A stretch of DNA of 64,000 nt from Sphingobacteriaceae bacterium (GCA_947480015.1 CANKBS010000005.1:107364-171363), one strand, 5' to 3'. Counted from the first letter of the stretch, positions 8,210 through 17,873 are shown. The notes: generated by a model not told the origin, from the letters alone. Translations and numbers: made by a program.

Positions 8210-9661
8210 ATGAGCGTTTACGATAAATATCAAACCGTAATTGGTTTAGAGTGCCACATACAATTGTTGACCAAAACAAAAATGTATAGCAGCGATGTGG
8301 CTGAATACGGCGGCCTTCCTAACACGCACGTGAGTGTAGTTACCTTAGGTCACCCCGGCACCCTACCTGTTGTGAATGAAAGAGCCATCGAATTTGCTGT
8401 TAAACTGGGTATTGCCGTTAATGCCAATATTCGTGAAGAGAACCAGTTTGCCCGCAAAAATTATTTTTATGCCGATCTTCCCAAAGGTTATCAAATTACA
8501 CAGGATAAAACCCCCATCTGTACCGGTGGATATATCACTTCCAAATTAAAAGACGGTTCGGAATTGCGTGTTAACCTTACCCGCATTCACATGGAAGAAG
8601 ATGCCGGTAAAAGTTTACACGACATCGATCCTTTTGAAACCCTTATCGATCTTAACCGCGCAGGTACTCCTTTACTCGAAATTGTAACCGAACCCGATCT
8701 CAGAAGCGGTGAAGAAGCTTATTCTTATCTCACCGAAGTGCGTAAACTGGTGCGTTACCTCGAGATTTGCGATGGTAACATGGAAGAAGGTTCTTTACGT
8801 TGTGATGCCAATATTTCGGTGATGCTCAACGGCGCCAAAGAATTTGGTAAAAAAGTGGAAGTTAAAAACATGAACTCCTTCCGCAACGTACAACGTGCTA
8901 TCGATTTTGAAATCAAACGTCAAATCGACCTGTTGGAAGCCGGAGAAAGTATTGCCGGTGAAACCCGTAGTTTCGATGCGGTGAAGGATCTAACCTTCTC
9001 AATGCGCAGCAAAGAAAGCGCCAACGATTACCGTTATTTTCCCGAACCTGATCTGCAACCGGTGTTTGTAAGCCAAGATTATATCAATGGTCTGAAAGCT
9101 CTTATGCCAACCTTACCTGCGGCTTTATTCAAAACTTATACAACACAATACAAACTCAGCGATTACGACGCTACGCAAATTATCGATTCCAAAGAAGTAG
9201 CGGCCTATTTTAATGAGCTGGTAAAACACACGACTAATTTTAAGTCTGCAGCCAATTGGCTGATGGGACCGGTAAAATCCTATCTCAATGAAAGGGCATT
9301 AAATTTTTCTGATTTTAAATTATCTCCACAAAAAGTGGCTGAACTCATCGCTCTTATTGATTCCGGTAAAGTGAGTAACTCGGCAGCGAATCAAAGTATT
9401 TTTCCTGAACTCATTGCGCATCCTGAAAAAACAGCCGAAAATATTGCCATTGCACTTGATCTTATTCAAAACAGCGACAGCAACGCTTTACAAAGTTTAG
9501 TAACCGAAGCCTTGAGTAAATTTCCTGAAAAGGTTATAGAATATAAAAACGGAAAAGTGGGTCTGCTTGGCATGTTTGTGGGTGAAGTGATGAAACTCAG
9601 CAAAGGCAAAGCCGATCCGAAAATATTAAATCAATTAGTAAAAGAAACCTTAGAGAAATAA
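8210..9661 (+). CDS. gatB: Aspartyl/glutamyl-tRNA amidotransferase subunit B
   Basis: GatB is the kinase and tRNA-recognition subunit of GatCAB, which converts Glu-tRNA(Gln) and, in many bacteria, Asp-tRNA(Asn) to the amide forms. The sequence begins YDKYQTVIGLECHIQL and shows the family hallmarks AVKLGIAVNANIREENQFARKNYFY, DLPKGYQITQ, RIHMEEDAGKSLHD and YRYFPEPDL. The C-terminal helical and YqeY-like tail runs from about residue 300 to the end. At 483 aa it is full length. The partner subunits gatA and gatC are not in the window. It heads a tight four-gene run (gatB, tlpA-like, M1 peptidase, lpxH). Confidence 0.96.
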   Translation: MSVYDKYQTVIGLECHIQLLTKTKMYSSDVAEYGGLPNTHVSVVTLGHPGTLPVVNERAIEFAVKLGIAVNANIREENQFARKNYFYADLPKGYQITQDKTPICTGGYITSKLKDGSELRVNLTRIHMEEDAGKSLHDIDPFETLIDLNRAGTPLLEIVTEPDLRSGEEAYSYLTEVRKLVRYLEICDGNMEEGSLRCDANISVMLNGAKEFGKKVEVKNMNSFRNVQRAIDFEIKRQIDLLEAGESIAGETRSFDAVKDLTFSMRSKESANDYRYFPEPDLQPVFVSQDYINGLKALMPTLPAALFKTYTTQYKLSDYDATQIIDSKEVAAYFNELVKHTTNFKSAANWLMGPVKSYLNERALNFSDFKLSPQKVAELIALIDSGKVSNSAANQSIFPELIAHPEKTAENIAIALDLIQNSDSNALQSLVTEALSKFPEKVIEYKNGKVGLLGMFVGEVMKLSKGKADPKILNQLVKETLEK

Positions 9662-9668
9662 TATCACC

Positions 9669-10793
9669 ATGTATAAATCCATCATTTGTATTGCCGGTTT
9701 GGCGCTTTTAAGTTCATGTGGCAACGGTAAAAAAAATACCGGCTTCGAGTTAAAAGGAAATTTTTCAAACAGCAAAGGCGAAACTATTTTTCTTGAAAAA
9801 CTGGGCACGGCACAACCAATTATTGTGGATAGTACCGTAATGGAAGAGAACGGTGATTTTGAATTCAAAAACTACTCACCTAAAATTGGTTTCTACCGCA
9901 TTAAGTTAAGTCCGCAAAACTTTGCCATGCTGGTATTAGACAGCGCCGACAAAGTTAACGTAACGGGGAATATTACCGATTTAAGCAACTCCTACAAAAC
10001 AGAAGGCTCTGCCGAAACGGCATTATTTTTGGAATATAATGAGATTTCAAAAAAACGCGATCTGCGTCTTGACTCACTCAACAAGGCTTTCCAACAAACC
10101 ATGGAAGTGCATAAAATGGATGCCAAACGCATGGATTCGTTAAGTAAATTATTTGAAGGTCCGTATAACGCCATTGTAAATTCCACCAACTTAGTCATGA
10201 TCGAAAAGATCAAAAAAAATGCTGACATGTATTCTTCCATTATAGCCATTCAGGCTTTGGAACCGGATAAATACCATGACGTATACCAAGCCTTAGACGC
10301 TTCACTCACAAAAAAATTCCCGCGCGATAACAACATTAAAATGTTTCACGATGTGGTTCAAAAAATGTTAGCTACCCGCGAAGGTAGTTTAGCACCGGAT
10401 ATTAACTTGCCAAGTCCTGATGGAAAAGAAATTGCATTAAGTTCATTAAGAGGTAAGGTAGTCCTGATCGATTTTTGGGCCAGCTGGTGCGGGCCCTGCC
10501 GTAAGGAAATGCCGAATGTTGTGAAGGCTTATGCTAAATACAAAACCAGAGGTTTTGAAATTTACGGAGTATCGCTCGATCAAGATAAAGACCGTTGGGT
10601 AGAAGCCATTGCCAAAGACGGCATTACCTGGCCGCAGGTAAGTGACCTCAAACACTGGAGCAGTGAAGGCGCCCGTTTATACAACGTACAAAGTATTCCT
10701 TATACTGTGTTGGTAGATAAAGAAGGCAAAATCATCGCGAAAAATCTTCGTGGTGCCGAATTGGAAAAGAAACTCGAAGAGGTATTAAATTAA
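9669..10793 (+). CDS. TlpA-like thioredoxin lipoprotein with DUF4369-type N-terminal domain
   Basis: This is a periplasm-facing disulfide oxidoreductase anchored as a lipoprotein. The lipobox is LLSSC near residue 16 after MYKSIICIAGLA. Residues about 25-110 form a beta-rich domain of the DUF4369 type (FELKGNFSNSKGETIFLEKL) and 110-235 are helical and charged. The thioredoxin domain runs from about 240, with VVLIDFWASWCGPCRKEMP. The active-site cysteines are C274 and C277 (CGPC), and a cis-proline motif follows in SIPYTVLVD. Such proteins in Bacteroidota often reduce cytochrome or secreted-protein disulfides; the specific partner is unknown. It lies seven bases after gatB, and its stop codon overlaps the start of the M1 peptidase by one base. 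Confidence 0.9.
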   Translation: MYKSIICIAGLALLSSCGNGKKNTGFELKGNFSNSKGETIFLEKLGTAQPIIVDSTVMEENGDFEFKNYSPKIGFYRIKLSPQNFAMLVLDSADKVNVTGNITDLSNSYKTEGSAETALFLEYNEISKKRDLRLDSLNKAFQQTMEVHKMDAKRMDSLSKLFEGPYNAIVNSTNLVMIEKIKKNADMYSSIIAIQALEPDKYHDVYQALDASLTKKFPRDNNIKMFHDVVQKMLATREGSLAPDINLPSPDGKEIALSSLRGKVVLIDFWASWCGPCRKEMPNVVKAYAKYKTRGFEIYGVSLDQDKDRWVEAIAKDGITWPQVSDLKHWSSEGARLYNVQSIPYTVLVDKEGKIIAKNLRGAELEKKLEEVLN

Positions 10794-13700
10794 TGGTGAA
10801 AAATATTCGGATTAAAAATAAGCGCTCTGGTTTTTTCTCGGCGCTTTTTTTTATTGTTTTAGGTGCCTGGGCTCAACAAACCTATTTCCAGCAGGAAGTA
10901 AATTATACCATGCGTGTGCGTTTGAATGATGAAAAGCACAGCCTCTCTGCCTTCCAGGAGATTCAATACATTAATAATTCGTCGAGCACACTCGATTTTA
11001 TTTATTTTCATTTATGGCCCAATGCCTATAAAAACAGCAGCACGGCACTTGGTAAACAATTATTGGCAAGCGGTAAAACCGATCTGTTTTTTTCCTTGCC
11101 CGAAGAACGCGGCTTTATTGATAGTCTGAACTTTAAAGTGAAAGGAAAAAGCATTCGCTGGGAATTAGATAAAGAGCATATCGATATTTGTAAATTGTTT
11201 TTGGATCAGGTTCTGAAACCCGGAGATAGCATCACTATCAGCACGCCGTTTTATGTAAAAATCCCCGATGCTAAATTTTCACGTCTCGGTCATACGGGTC
11301 AGGCTTACTTTATGACGCAATGGTACCCAAAGCCTGCGGTGTTTGATAATAGCGGCTGGCATCAAATGCCATACCTCGATCAGGGTGAGTTTTATTCGGA
11401 GTTTGGAAGTTTTGATGTGAGCATTAGTCTGCCTGCCAATTACCTGGTAGCTGCTACCGGCGATCGTATGGATCCAGACGAGGAAGATAGTTTTTTAAAT
11501 CGCAAGGTGGCCGAAACAATGGAGCGCATGGATAAAAAAGAGTATAATCAAAAGGACTTGACTTTTCCAATCTCTTCACAAAAAATAAAAACACTTCGTT
11601 TTGTGCAACACCGGGTGCATGACTTTGCCTGGTTTGCCGACAAACGTTTTAATGTCTTGCATGATCAAATTGAATTGCCTACATCGCGCCGTACCGTTGA
11701 TACCTGGATCTTTTTTACGAATAAAAATTTTAATTTGTGGAAGGATGCCATTTCTTATGTGAACGAATCGACCTTGTTTTATTCGCATTTAAACGGCGAT
11801 TATCCTTATAACCATGTAACGGCTATCGACGGTACCATCATGGCCGGAGGCGGCATGGAATATCCCAATATTACCGTGATTGGGGATGCGAGTTCGGCTT
11901 TTGAATTGGATATGGTGATCACCCATGAAGTGGGGCATAATTGGTTCTACGGCATATTAGGCTCTAATGAACGCGATTACCCCATGATGGACGAAGGCAT
12001 TAATTCTTTTTACGAATTACGTTATGTAAGGGCGAAGTACCCTGAAAAAAAATTAACTGAATTTATTGGCCGCGACACAACATTTAAATTGTTTGGCGTG
12101 AATAAAATTCCGGTGTGGCGTTACCACGAACTTGGTTTTTTTACCCCGCTCAAAGCACGTAATGATCAGCCCCTTAACCTAAAGGCAGCTGATTATACCG
12201 AAGCTAATTATGGTTGCATTGTTTATAGTAAGTCGGCACTCATTTTTGATTACCTCTGCGAATACATGGGCGAAAAAAGTTTTGACGACGCCATGAAATT
12301 TTATTTCGAACAGTATAAGTTCAAACATCCGCAACCACAGGATCTTTTAAAAACCCTTGAATTTTTTAACGGAAAAAGTCTGGCCTGGTTTCAAAATAGT
12401 CTCATCAACAGTACCGATCACATCGATTACAAGATTAAGCGTGTAAAGAAAAATGATGACGGGACTTACTCCTTAAAAATTAAAAATAAAACCGGCACTT
12501 TGGCTCCATTTAATATTTACGGGTATAAAAACAATGTTCCTGTAGGACTCATCTGGTACGACGGTTTTGAAAAGACAAAGACACTGGGTTTTGTAGCTTC
12601 TGATGTGGATCGTTTAAAAATTGATGGCACCGATCAAATGCCGGATATTAATCGTAAAAATAATTTTATCAGAAGCAAAGGACTCTTTAAAAAAGCAAAA
12701 CCTTTACAGTTTAATTTCCTGACCAAATTTGAAAATCCGGCAAAATACCAAATCAACTATGTGCCTTTAATTGGTGCCAATGCGTATAACGGATTGATGC
12801 TGGGCGCCGCCATTCACAATTACAGTTTTTATCAGAAACGTTTTGAGTACATGCTGGCCCCCATGTATGCATTTAACACCAATAGTCCGGTGGGTTATGC
12901 TGAATTTAACCTCAATCTTCATCCTGATCATATTTTTAAACACATCACCATTGGCGCCAAATTTAAATCCTTTGCCTACGATTATTCCAATGTGGGCTTG
13001 GTAGCCGGCAATACAAGCAAGATCAGTGATTTGTATGACAAGTTTTATAAGATTACACCTTATATACAATGTGAACTAAAAAAGAAGGAGGCCAATAGTA
13101 ACACCACCCAATTTATTACTTACAGCAATACGAATTTGTTTGTAGATAGTCTCGATGTAAGCTCTCTTATTTCCACAAGCAGTAAAGGTCCACGCACCAA
13201 AAACCATTTCTCCTTTGTGAATCAGTTAAATTACGATTTATCAAACACGCGAAGCATCGATCCGTTTAAACTGCATGTTAATTTGCAACATACCATGAGT
13301 ATGGCAAAGATTTCGGCTACCATTAATTATAAACTCACGCTTAGTAAAAAGAGTTATGTAGAGTTGCGTTTCTTTGTCGGTACTTTTTTGGCGGGGAATG
13401 CGAATGAGCGTGGTTACTATGCCTACAGGGCCAATGGTTATAACGGTCCGCAGGATTACCTCTTTGAAACTAATTTTGTGGGAAGAAATCAAACCAGCGG
13501 CATTGGTTTTAATCAGTTCACCGAAAAAGACGGGGCTTTAAAAGTATGGACGCCCTTGGGGCAAACCGGACAATGGCTCACCTCATTGAATATTAAATCG
13601 CCAAAACTATTTAAGTTGCCAATAAAAGCTTTTGCCGATGTGGTGGTGTGTGATGCTCGATCTTTGCTTACAGACAAAGTATTGTGGGATGCCGGTTTTA

Positions 13701-13870
13701 ATATTGTTTTGTGGCAGGATATTATTGATGTTTATATTCCTTTGCTTTATAATAATGATATACAAAAAACTTTGGAATTAAACAATGTGCAATTCCAGAA
13801 CCGGATTCGCTTTACATTTAATATTCATAAATTAGTGCCGCATAGTATTTTACAAAATAATTTATTTTAA
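10793..13870 (+). CDS. M1 family zinc metallopeptidase
   Basis: This is an exported aminopeptidase-like enzyme. An N-terminal segment with lysines and a hydrophobic core ending GAWAQ serves as signal peptide (about 1-28). A beta-sandwich M1 N-terminal domain follows. The substrate-binding motif GGMEYP replaces the classic GxMEN. The zinc site HEVGH (H378, E379, H382) is followed after 18 residues by the third ligand E401 in DEGINSFYE. After about residue 620 there is a ~400-residue extension rich in aromatic and alternating residues ending ILQNNLF, plausibly an outer-membrane or surface domain; that role is inference. Its start ATG overlaps the stop of the TlpA gene (TAATG), pointing to translational coupling. 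Confidence 0.9.
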   Translation: MVKNIRIKNKRSGFFSALFFIVLGAWAQQTYFQQEVNYTMRVRLNDEKHSLSAFQEIQYINNSSSTLDFIYFHLWPNAYKNSSTALGKQLLASGKTDLFFSLPEERGFIDSLNFKVKGKSIRWELDKEHIDICKLFLDQVLKPGDSITISTPFYVKIPDAKFSRLGHTGQAYFMTQWYPKPAVFDNSGWHQMPYLDQGEFYSEFGSFDVSISLPANYLVAATGDRMDPDEEDSFLNRKVAETMERMDKKEYNQKDLTFPISSQKIKTLRFVQHRVHDFAWFADKRFNVLHDQIELPTSRRTVDTWIFFTNKNFNLWKDAISYVNESTLFYSHLNGDYPYNHVTAIDGTIMAGGGMEYPNITVIGDASSAFELDMVITHEVGHNWFYGILGSNERDYPMMDEGINSFYELRYVRAKYPEKKLTEFIGRDTTFKLFGVNKIPVWRYHELGFFTPLKARNDQPLNLKAADYTEANYGCIVYSKSALIFDYLCEYMGEKSFDDAMKFYFEQYKFKHPQPQDLLKTLEFFNGKSLAWFQNSLINSTDHIDYKIKRVKKNDDGTYSLKIKNKTGTLAPFNIYGYKNNVPVGLIWYDGFEKTKTLGFVASDVDRLKIDGTDQMPDINRKNNFIRSKGLFKKAKPLQFNFLTKFENPAKYQINYVPLIGANAYNGLMLGAAIHNYSFYQKRFEYMLAPMYAFNTNSPVGYAEFNLNLHPDHIFKHITIGAKFKSFAYDYSNVGLVAGNTSKISDLYDKFYKITPYIQCELKKKEANSNTTQFITYSNTNLFVDSLDVSSLISTSSKGPRTKNHFSFVNQLNYDLSNTRSIDPFKLHVNLQHTMSMAKISATINYKLTLSKKSYVELRFFVGTFLAGNANERGYYAYRANGYNGPQDYLFETNFVGRNQTSGIGFNQFTEKDGALKVWTPLGQTGQWLTSLNIKSPKLFKLPIKAFADVVVCDARSLLTDKVLWDAGFNIVLWQDIIDVYIPLLYNNDIQKTLELNNVQFQNRIRFTFNIHKLVPHSILQNNLF

Positions 13871-13878
13871 ATTTTTAA

Positions 13879-14631
13879 ATGTCCACTTCAAAAAAAATAT
13901 ATTTTGCTTCCGATTTTCATTTAGGAGTTCCGACACATGCCAGCAGTTTGGTTCGCGAAAAGACCATTTGCCGTTGGCTCGACAGTATTAAAGGGGATGC
14001 CGCCGAAATTTATCTGGTGGGTGATATTTTTGATTTCTGGTACGAGTACACATACACGGTGCCTAAGGGAACCGTTAGATTGCTCGGAAAGATTGCTGAG
14101 ATAACCGATTCGGGAATTCCCGTTCATTTTTTTGTTGGCAATCACGATCTGTGGATGAACGATTATTTTGAAGAGGAATTAAATGTGCGTGTGCATCACG
14201 AAGCAATTACCAAAACCTATAACGGTAAAAATTTATACATTGGTCATGGCGATGGTTTGGGTCCGGGCGACAAGTCGTACAAGGTGTTACGCCGTATTTT
14301 TGCTAGTAAAACTTGTCAATGGTTATTTTCACGTTTGCATCCTAACTTAGCTTTTTACATTGCAAAAAAAAGCAGTAAACGCAGTCGGGTGATTACCGGT
14401 GATAGCGATGAGAAATTTTTAGGCGCTGAAAATGAATGGTTGTTTTTATTCAGTCGTGAGTATCAGAAAACCCACCCCATAGATTATTTTGTATTTGGTC
14501 ACAGGCATTTGCCTTTAGATCTGGATGTTGATGGTAAAGCCCGTTACATCAATCTGGGCGAGTGGATCCAGTATAATTCCTATGCTGTTTTTGACGGCGA
14601 AAAAATGGAACTTAAAACCTTCGAGAAATAG
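13879..14631 (+). CDS. lpxH: UDP-2,3-diacylglucosamine diphosphatase
   Basis: This is a lipid A biosynthesis enzyme that hydrolyses UDP-2,3-diacylglucosamine to lipid X and UMP, working at the inner face of the cytoplasmic membrane. The calcineurin-like metallophosphoesterase motifs are all visible: SDFHLG, GDIFDFWYEY, GNHDLW, GHGDGLGPGD and FGHRHLP. The insertion between the last two carries the basic helices AKKSSKRSR, which bind lipid in LpxH. At 250 aa it is the usual length. It is the last gene of the gatB run and converges on the PerM-like gene with only four bases between the stop codons. Confidence 0.9.
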   Translation: MSTSKKIYFASDFHLGVPTHASSLVREKTICRWLDSIKGDAAEIYLVGDIFDFWYEYTYTVPKGTVRLLGKIAEITDSGIPVHFFVGNHDLWMNDYFEEELNVRVHHEAITKTYNGKNLYIGHGDGLGPGDKSYKVLRRIFASKTCQWLFSRLHPNLAFYIAKKSSKRSRVITGDSDEKFLGAENEWLFLFSREYQKTHPIDYFVFGHRHLPLDLDVDGKARYINLGEWIQYNSYAVFDGEKMELKTFEK

Positions 14632-14635
14632 GAAA

Positions 14636-15721
14636 TTATTTTTTCTTACGAAAAGTCTTCTGGTAAAGAAAAGGCACACCAATTTCCAACACCGCTTGTT
14701 TATCAGGCTTAGGCGCAGGATGATGGCCGTATTTAGAATTATATATTTTTAAGAGTATAATAAAATACGAAATTAAAAGTGGACCAAAAATTAATCCCGG
14801 TACACCCATATAATTTAAGCCCATAATAACGCCCAACACGGTTACAACAGGATGCACATCGGCCATGCGTTTGGCCAGCACAAAACGAATCACATTATCG
14901 GCACTGCCCATAATTAGCGCACTCCAGGCCAATACCGCAAATCCCTGCCAAGTATTACCGCCTGCAAAAAGAAAAATACATACCGGTACCCAAATAATGC
15001 CGGTGCCAACAATTGGAATAATAGAAGCAAAGCCGGTTAAAATGCCCCAGAAAGAAGCTTCGGGTACATCACACAACCAATACATAAAAAAAGCACTTAG
15101 TCCTTGCACCACAGCTATTAACGGAATACCAATGGCATTGCTGAATGTTTGCGACTTTAGTTCAGTAGCAAATAAATAGAGGCGTCTTTTATCAAACGGT
15201 AACGTAAGAATCAGCATGGCTTCCATGCGGTTAAAACTCATGAGCAAAAAGTACATCAAAAAATACATCATGCCTATGGATGAAAAGAGTGAGAGGCCCA
15301 TGTTGAGTAAGCCCGGAACTATTGCGGCCATGCGTGATTGGATCTCGGAAATATTTTTATCGGTAAGAAATTTTACATTCATATGACTTTGCAGCTGAAT
15401 GAGGTAATTCATAATAATTTCGGGCTGTCCAATTAACCCCGACACTTTATTAAACAACAAACTTGAAAACGATAAAATGGGAAGCATGATGATGAAAAAA
15501 GAAATGAGTACAATCAAAAGTGCGGCACGGCTTTTTTTCCACTTTTTCTTGTGTACTAAAAACTCCATCCAGGGTTTAAAAAGCACGTAAAAAACCAGAC
15601 TTCCTAAAAAAGCCGTAAAAAACTCGCTCATCGAATAGAGTAATAAGAGCGCAAAAACAACCATCACAAATAAAAAAAAGGATTTATTGATCTTATTACC
15701 GCTAAGTTGTCCGCTATCCAT
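14636..15721 (-). CDS. AI-2E transporter family (PerM/YdiK-like) membrane protein
   Basis: This is a polytopic inner-membrane protein of the AI-2E exporter family. At 361 aa it shows about eight hydrophobic segments, with the family-typical C-terminal half GIPLIAVVQGLSAFFMYWL, FWGILTGFASIIPIVGTGIIWVP and VHPVVTVLGVIMGLNYMGVPGLIFGPLL. The last 25 residues are soluble and basic (FRKKK end). Members have been linked to autoinducer-2 export, sodium/proton exchange and other transport; no substrate can be named here. It is divergent from the YtxH gene. Confidence 0.85.
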   Translation of the reverse strand: MDSGQLSGNKINKSFFLFVMVVFALLLLYSMSEFFTAFLGSLVFYVLFKPWMEFLVHKKKWKKSRAALLIVLISFFIIMLPILSFSSLLFNKVSGLIGQPEIIMNYLIQLQSHMNVKFLTDKNISEIQSRMAAIVPGLLNMGLSLFSSIGMMYFLMYFLLMSFNRMEAMLILTLPFDKRRLYLFATELKSQTFSNAIGIPLIAVVQGLSAFFMYWLCDVPEASFWGILTGFASIIPIVGTGIIWVPVCIFLFAGGNTWQGFAVLAWSALIMGSADNVIRFVLAKRMADVHPVVTVLGVIMGLNYMGVPGLIFGPLLISYFIILLKIYNSKYGHHPAPKPDKQAVLEIGVPFLYQKTFRKKK

Positions 15722-15730
15722 AAATGTGAC

Positions 15731-15761
15731 TTGACTTCTGGTTTAATTTTTAGTAATTTTA
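15731..15761 (+). promoter_or_regulatory. Possible promoter of the YtxH/holin-like cluster
   Basis: TTG (15731-15733), 20 bases and TAATTTTA (15754-15761) resemble the phylum promoter with one mismatch in the -7 element. It lies 27 bases before the YtxH start. Confidence 0.35.
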
Positions 15762-15788
15762 ATTAAAATATTTCAATATCAAGGTAAC

Positions 15789-16019
15789 ATGAATCACAAA
15801 TCGAAGTTAATTTTTGTTTTTGCAGCAGGTGCCGCTATTGGTGCCGGAATTATGGCCTTATTGGGTACCGAAAAAGGAAAACAATTCAGAGAAAAAGCCA
15901 AAGGAAAATTTTCTGAATTAAAAGATGAATTAACCGATAATGTGGAAGACCTTGAAAAAGATCTGAGCGATGCTTTGGGTAAATTTGGTAAAAAGGCCAA
16001 TCCAGAAACAAAATCCTGA
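15789..16019 (+). CDS. YtxH domain-containing small membrane protein
   Basis: At 76 aa, it begins with a single membrane segment, IFVFAAGAAIGAGIMALLG. The YtxH signature TEKGKQFREKAKGKFSELKDEL follows, then an acidic amphipathic helix ending in a basic tail. The family is associated with general stress in Firmicutes, and in Bacteroidota it is often next to holin-X-like genes as here. The protein probably sits in the inner membrane with the helix in the cytoplasm or periplasm. The next gene starts 13 bases downstream. Confidence 0.85.
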   Translation: MNHKSKLIFVFAAGAAIGAGIMALLGTEKGKQFREKAKGKFSELKDELTDNVEDLEKDLSDALGKFGKKANPETKS

Positions 16020-16032
16020 TTAAAAAAAAATT

Positions 16033-16419
16033 ATGGAAGACAAGGAAACAGATTTTTTTGGGGACACACATACGCTCTTAACCGACTATGTAGATGACCG
16101 GATGTTATTATTAAAAATTCAGGCGGCCGAAAAATCTGGCAAGCTCATCTCCACACTGGTAACCATGGCCGTTGTAGCCATTTTTTGTTTTATGATCCTT
16201 GTTTTTTTAAGTTTAATGGGTGGGTATTATTTTGCTGAACTCACCGGCAGTAAGGTCATAGGATTCGGCATCATTGCGGCTAGTTATGTTTTTGTACTGC
16301 TTGTTTTTTTACTCCTTAACCGATCGGTAGTTTCAAAACGCATCAACAACATGGTGATTCGTATTTTCTTCGAACAATCGGCCTCAGAAGCCGAATTAAA
16401 TGATTTTGACAATGACTAA
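16033..16419 (+). CDS. Phage holin superfamily (holin-X-like) membrane protein
   Basis: At 128 aa, it has an N-terminal soluble amphipathic part (DYVDDRMLLLKIQAAEKSGKL), two membrane segments (about 38-60 and 72-93) and a C-terminal cytoplasmic tail. This is the layout of the actinobacterial holin-X / YqjE-like family, which despite the name is mostly chromosomal and not phage-borne. No other phage gene is near. It lies in a three-gene cluster with YtxH and a small helical protein, and its stop overlaps the next start. Confidence 0.75.
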   Translation: MEDKETDFFGDTHTLLTDYVDDRMLLLKIQAAEKSGKLISTLVTMAVVAIFCFMILVFLSLMGGYYFAELTGSKVIGFGIIAASYVFVLLVFLLLNRSVVSKRINNMVIRIFFEQSASEAELNDFDND

Positions 16420-16666
16420 GCGCCTCATAACAATCACCAATGCAGAAGAACTCGAACGTGAAGAGCGTCGTGTTATTAAACGCCTTAAAAAACAAGAAGC
16501 AGAATTGGCTGTTCGTATCAAACAATTGCCTGAAGAGGTCATAACCGTGGGTGTGGTTAAATTAGTTAGTGGAATTGTAGAAGGTGGGGCTTTAAAATCA
16601 GTGATAATTATCATTAAAAAAATCGGAACATCTATTTTCAGTTCCATCTTAAAAGACCAGATTTAG
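16412..16666 (+). CDS. Small helical protein of the YtxH/holin-like cluster
   Basis: It encodes 84 aa from the ATG at 16412, which overlaps the previous stop codon (ATGACTAA); another in-frame ATG at 16400 would add four residues. The N-terminal 45 residues are charged and coiled-coil-like (ELEREERRVIKRLKKQEAEL). The C-terminal part (VVKLVSGIVEGGALKSVIIIIKKIGTSIFSSIL) is amphipathic to hydrophobic and could lie on a membrane. I recognise no family, but position and overlap suggest it works with the two upstream membrane proteins. Confidence 0.6.
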   Translation: MTKRLITITNAEELEREERRVIKRLKKQEAELAVRIKQLPEEVITVGVVKLVSGIVEGGALKSVIIIIKKIGTSIFSSILKDQI

Positions 16667-16785
16667 CCTATTTTAGAGGCTTTGACGCTAATTTGTTAAA
16701 TCCTATATTAAAGTTGTGTTATTATTCGGGTAAAATTTGCCAATTCAAAAATAATGTAGTTATTTGTTACTCTAACTAAATCATT

Positions 16786-17853
16786 ATGACAAGTACTGTG
16801 GATATTCACATTGAGAAGACAAAAAAGAGCCGTGTCTCTGAACACGACATCAATAACGTTCCTTTTGGAAAATGCTTTAGCGATCACATGTTTGTGGCTG
16901 AGTATTCTGATGGCAAGTGGCAGAAGGCATACATCACGCCCTATGCCGATGTGCCCATGAGTTACGCCATGAGCGCCCTGCACTATGGTCAGGCTATTTT
17001 TGAAGGCATGAAGGCTTACAAAAACGATAAAGGTGAAGTGTCCTTATTCCGTCCAATTGAGAACTTTAAACGCATGAATAAATCGGCTATCCGTATGGCA
17101 ATGCCTGAGATTCCCGAAGAAATTTACATGAATGGTCTAATGGAGTTAATCCGTTTAGATTCAGCTTGGGTGCCATCAAGCGAAACCGGAAGCCTTTATA
17201 TCCGGCCCTTTTTAATTGCTACCGATGAAGCCATTGGTGTTAAAATTTCTGACACTTATAAATTTGTGATCATTACCTGTCCTGCCGGTAAATACTACAG
17301 CGAACCCATTAAAGTATTGGTAGAAACCAATTTTTACCGCGCTGTGAAAGGCGGCGTAGGCTTTGTAAAGGCAGCCGGAAACTATGGCAGAAGCTTGTAT
17401 CCGACAAAATTAGCACAACAAAAAGGCTATCAACAAGTAATTTGGACCGATAGCGAAACACAAAAATACTTTGAAGAAAGCGGTACCATGAACGTGATGT
17501 TTGTGATCGGCGATACCTTGTTAACCCCTGGTTTAAGTGATACCATTTTGGATGGCGTGACCCGCAACTCTGTGTTGGCCTTGGCCCGCGAATGGGGCAT
17601 GAAGGTGGAAGAACGCAAAGTAAGTATTGTGGAAGTATTTGAAGCCATCGATAAAGGAACCTTAAAAGAAGTGTTTGGTTGTGGCACCGCCGCTACCATC
17701 GCACAAATTATCGGCATTGGTTATAACGGAAAAGATTATGCCCTGCCTCCGGTTTCTGAACGTAAATTCTCAACGCGTGTTGACGATACCTTGCGCAATA
17801 TCAGAAAAGGAAAAGTAGAAGATACCCTCCACTGGATGATGAAAGTATCTTAA
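16786..17853 (+). CDS. ilvE: Branched-chain amino acid aminotransferase
   Basis: It transfers amino groups between Leu, Ile or Val and 2-oxoglutarate (PLP-dependent, fold type IV). Visible family motifs are YGQAIFEGMKAYK, SLYIRPFLIATDEAIGV, GGVGFVKAAGNYGRSL (PLP lysine), QQVIWTDSE, FEESGTMNVMFV, TPGLSDTILDGVTRNSVLALA and EVFGCGTAATIAQI. At 355 aa it is close to class II (eukaryote-like) BCATs and longer than the ~310-aa E. coli type. It stands alone with a strong terminator after it. Together with leucine dehydrogenase it can interconvert branched-chain amino and oxo acids. Confidence 0.94.
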   Translation: MTSTVDIHIEKTKKSRVSEHDINNVPFGKCFSDHMFVAEYSDGKWQKAYITPYADVPMSYAMSALHYGQAIFEGMKAYKNDKGEVSLFRPIENFKRMNKSAIRMAMPEIPEEIYMNGLMELIRLDSAWVPSSETGSLYIRPFLIATDEAIGVKISDTYKFVIITCPAGKYYSEPIKVLVETNFYRAVKGGVGFVKAAGNYGRSLYPTKLAQQKGYQQVIWTDSETQKYFEESGTMNVMFVIGDTLLTPGLSDTILDGVTRNSVLALAREWGMKVEERKVSIVEVFEAIDKGTLKEVFGCGTAATIAQIIGIGYNGKDYALPPVSERKFSTRVDDTLRNIRKGKVEDTLHWMMKVS

Positions 17854-17873
17854 TTTTTAAATTTATTATAGTT

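Noticed and set aside
16033..16419. A prophage, suggested by the holin-like match
   Set aside because: No other phage gene is near, and holin-X-like proteins next to YtxH are ordinary chromosomal envelope proteins.
16681..16740. A promoter for ilvE (TTG...TAAAATTTG)
   Set aside because: The spacing is only about 15 bases and the -7 element has an extra base, so it does not fit well enough to list.
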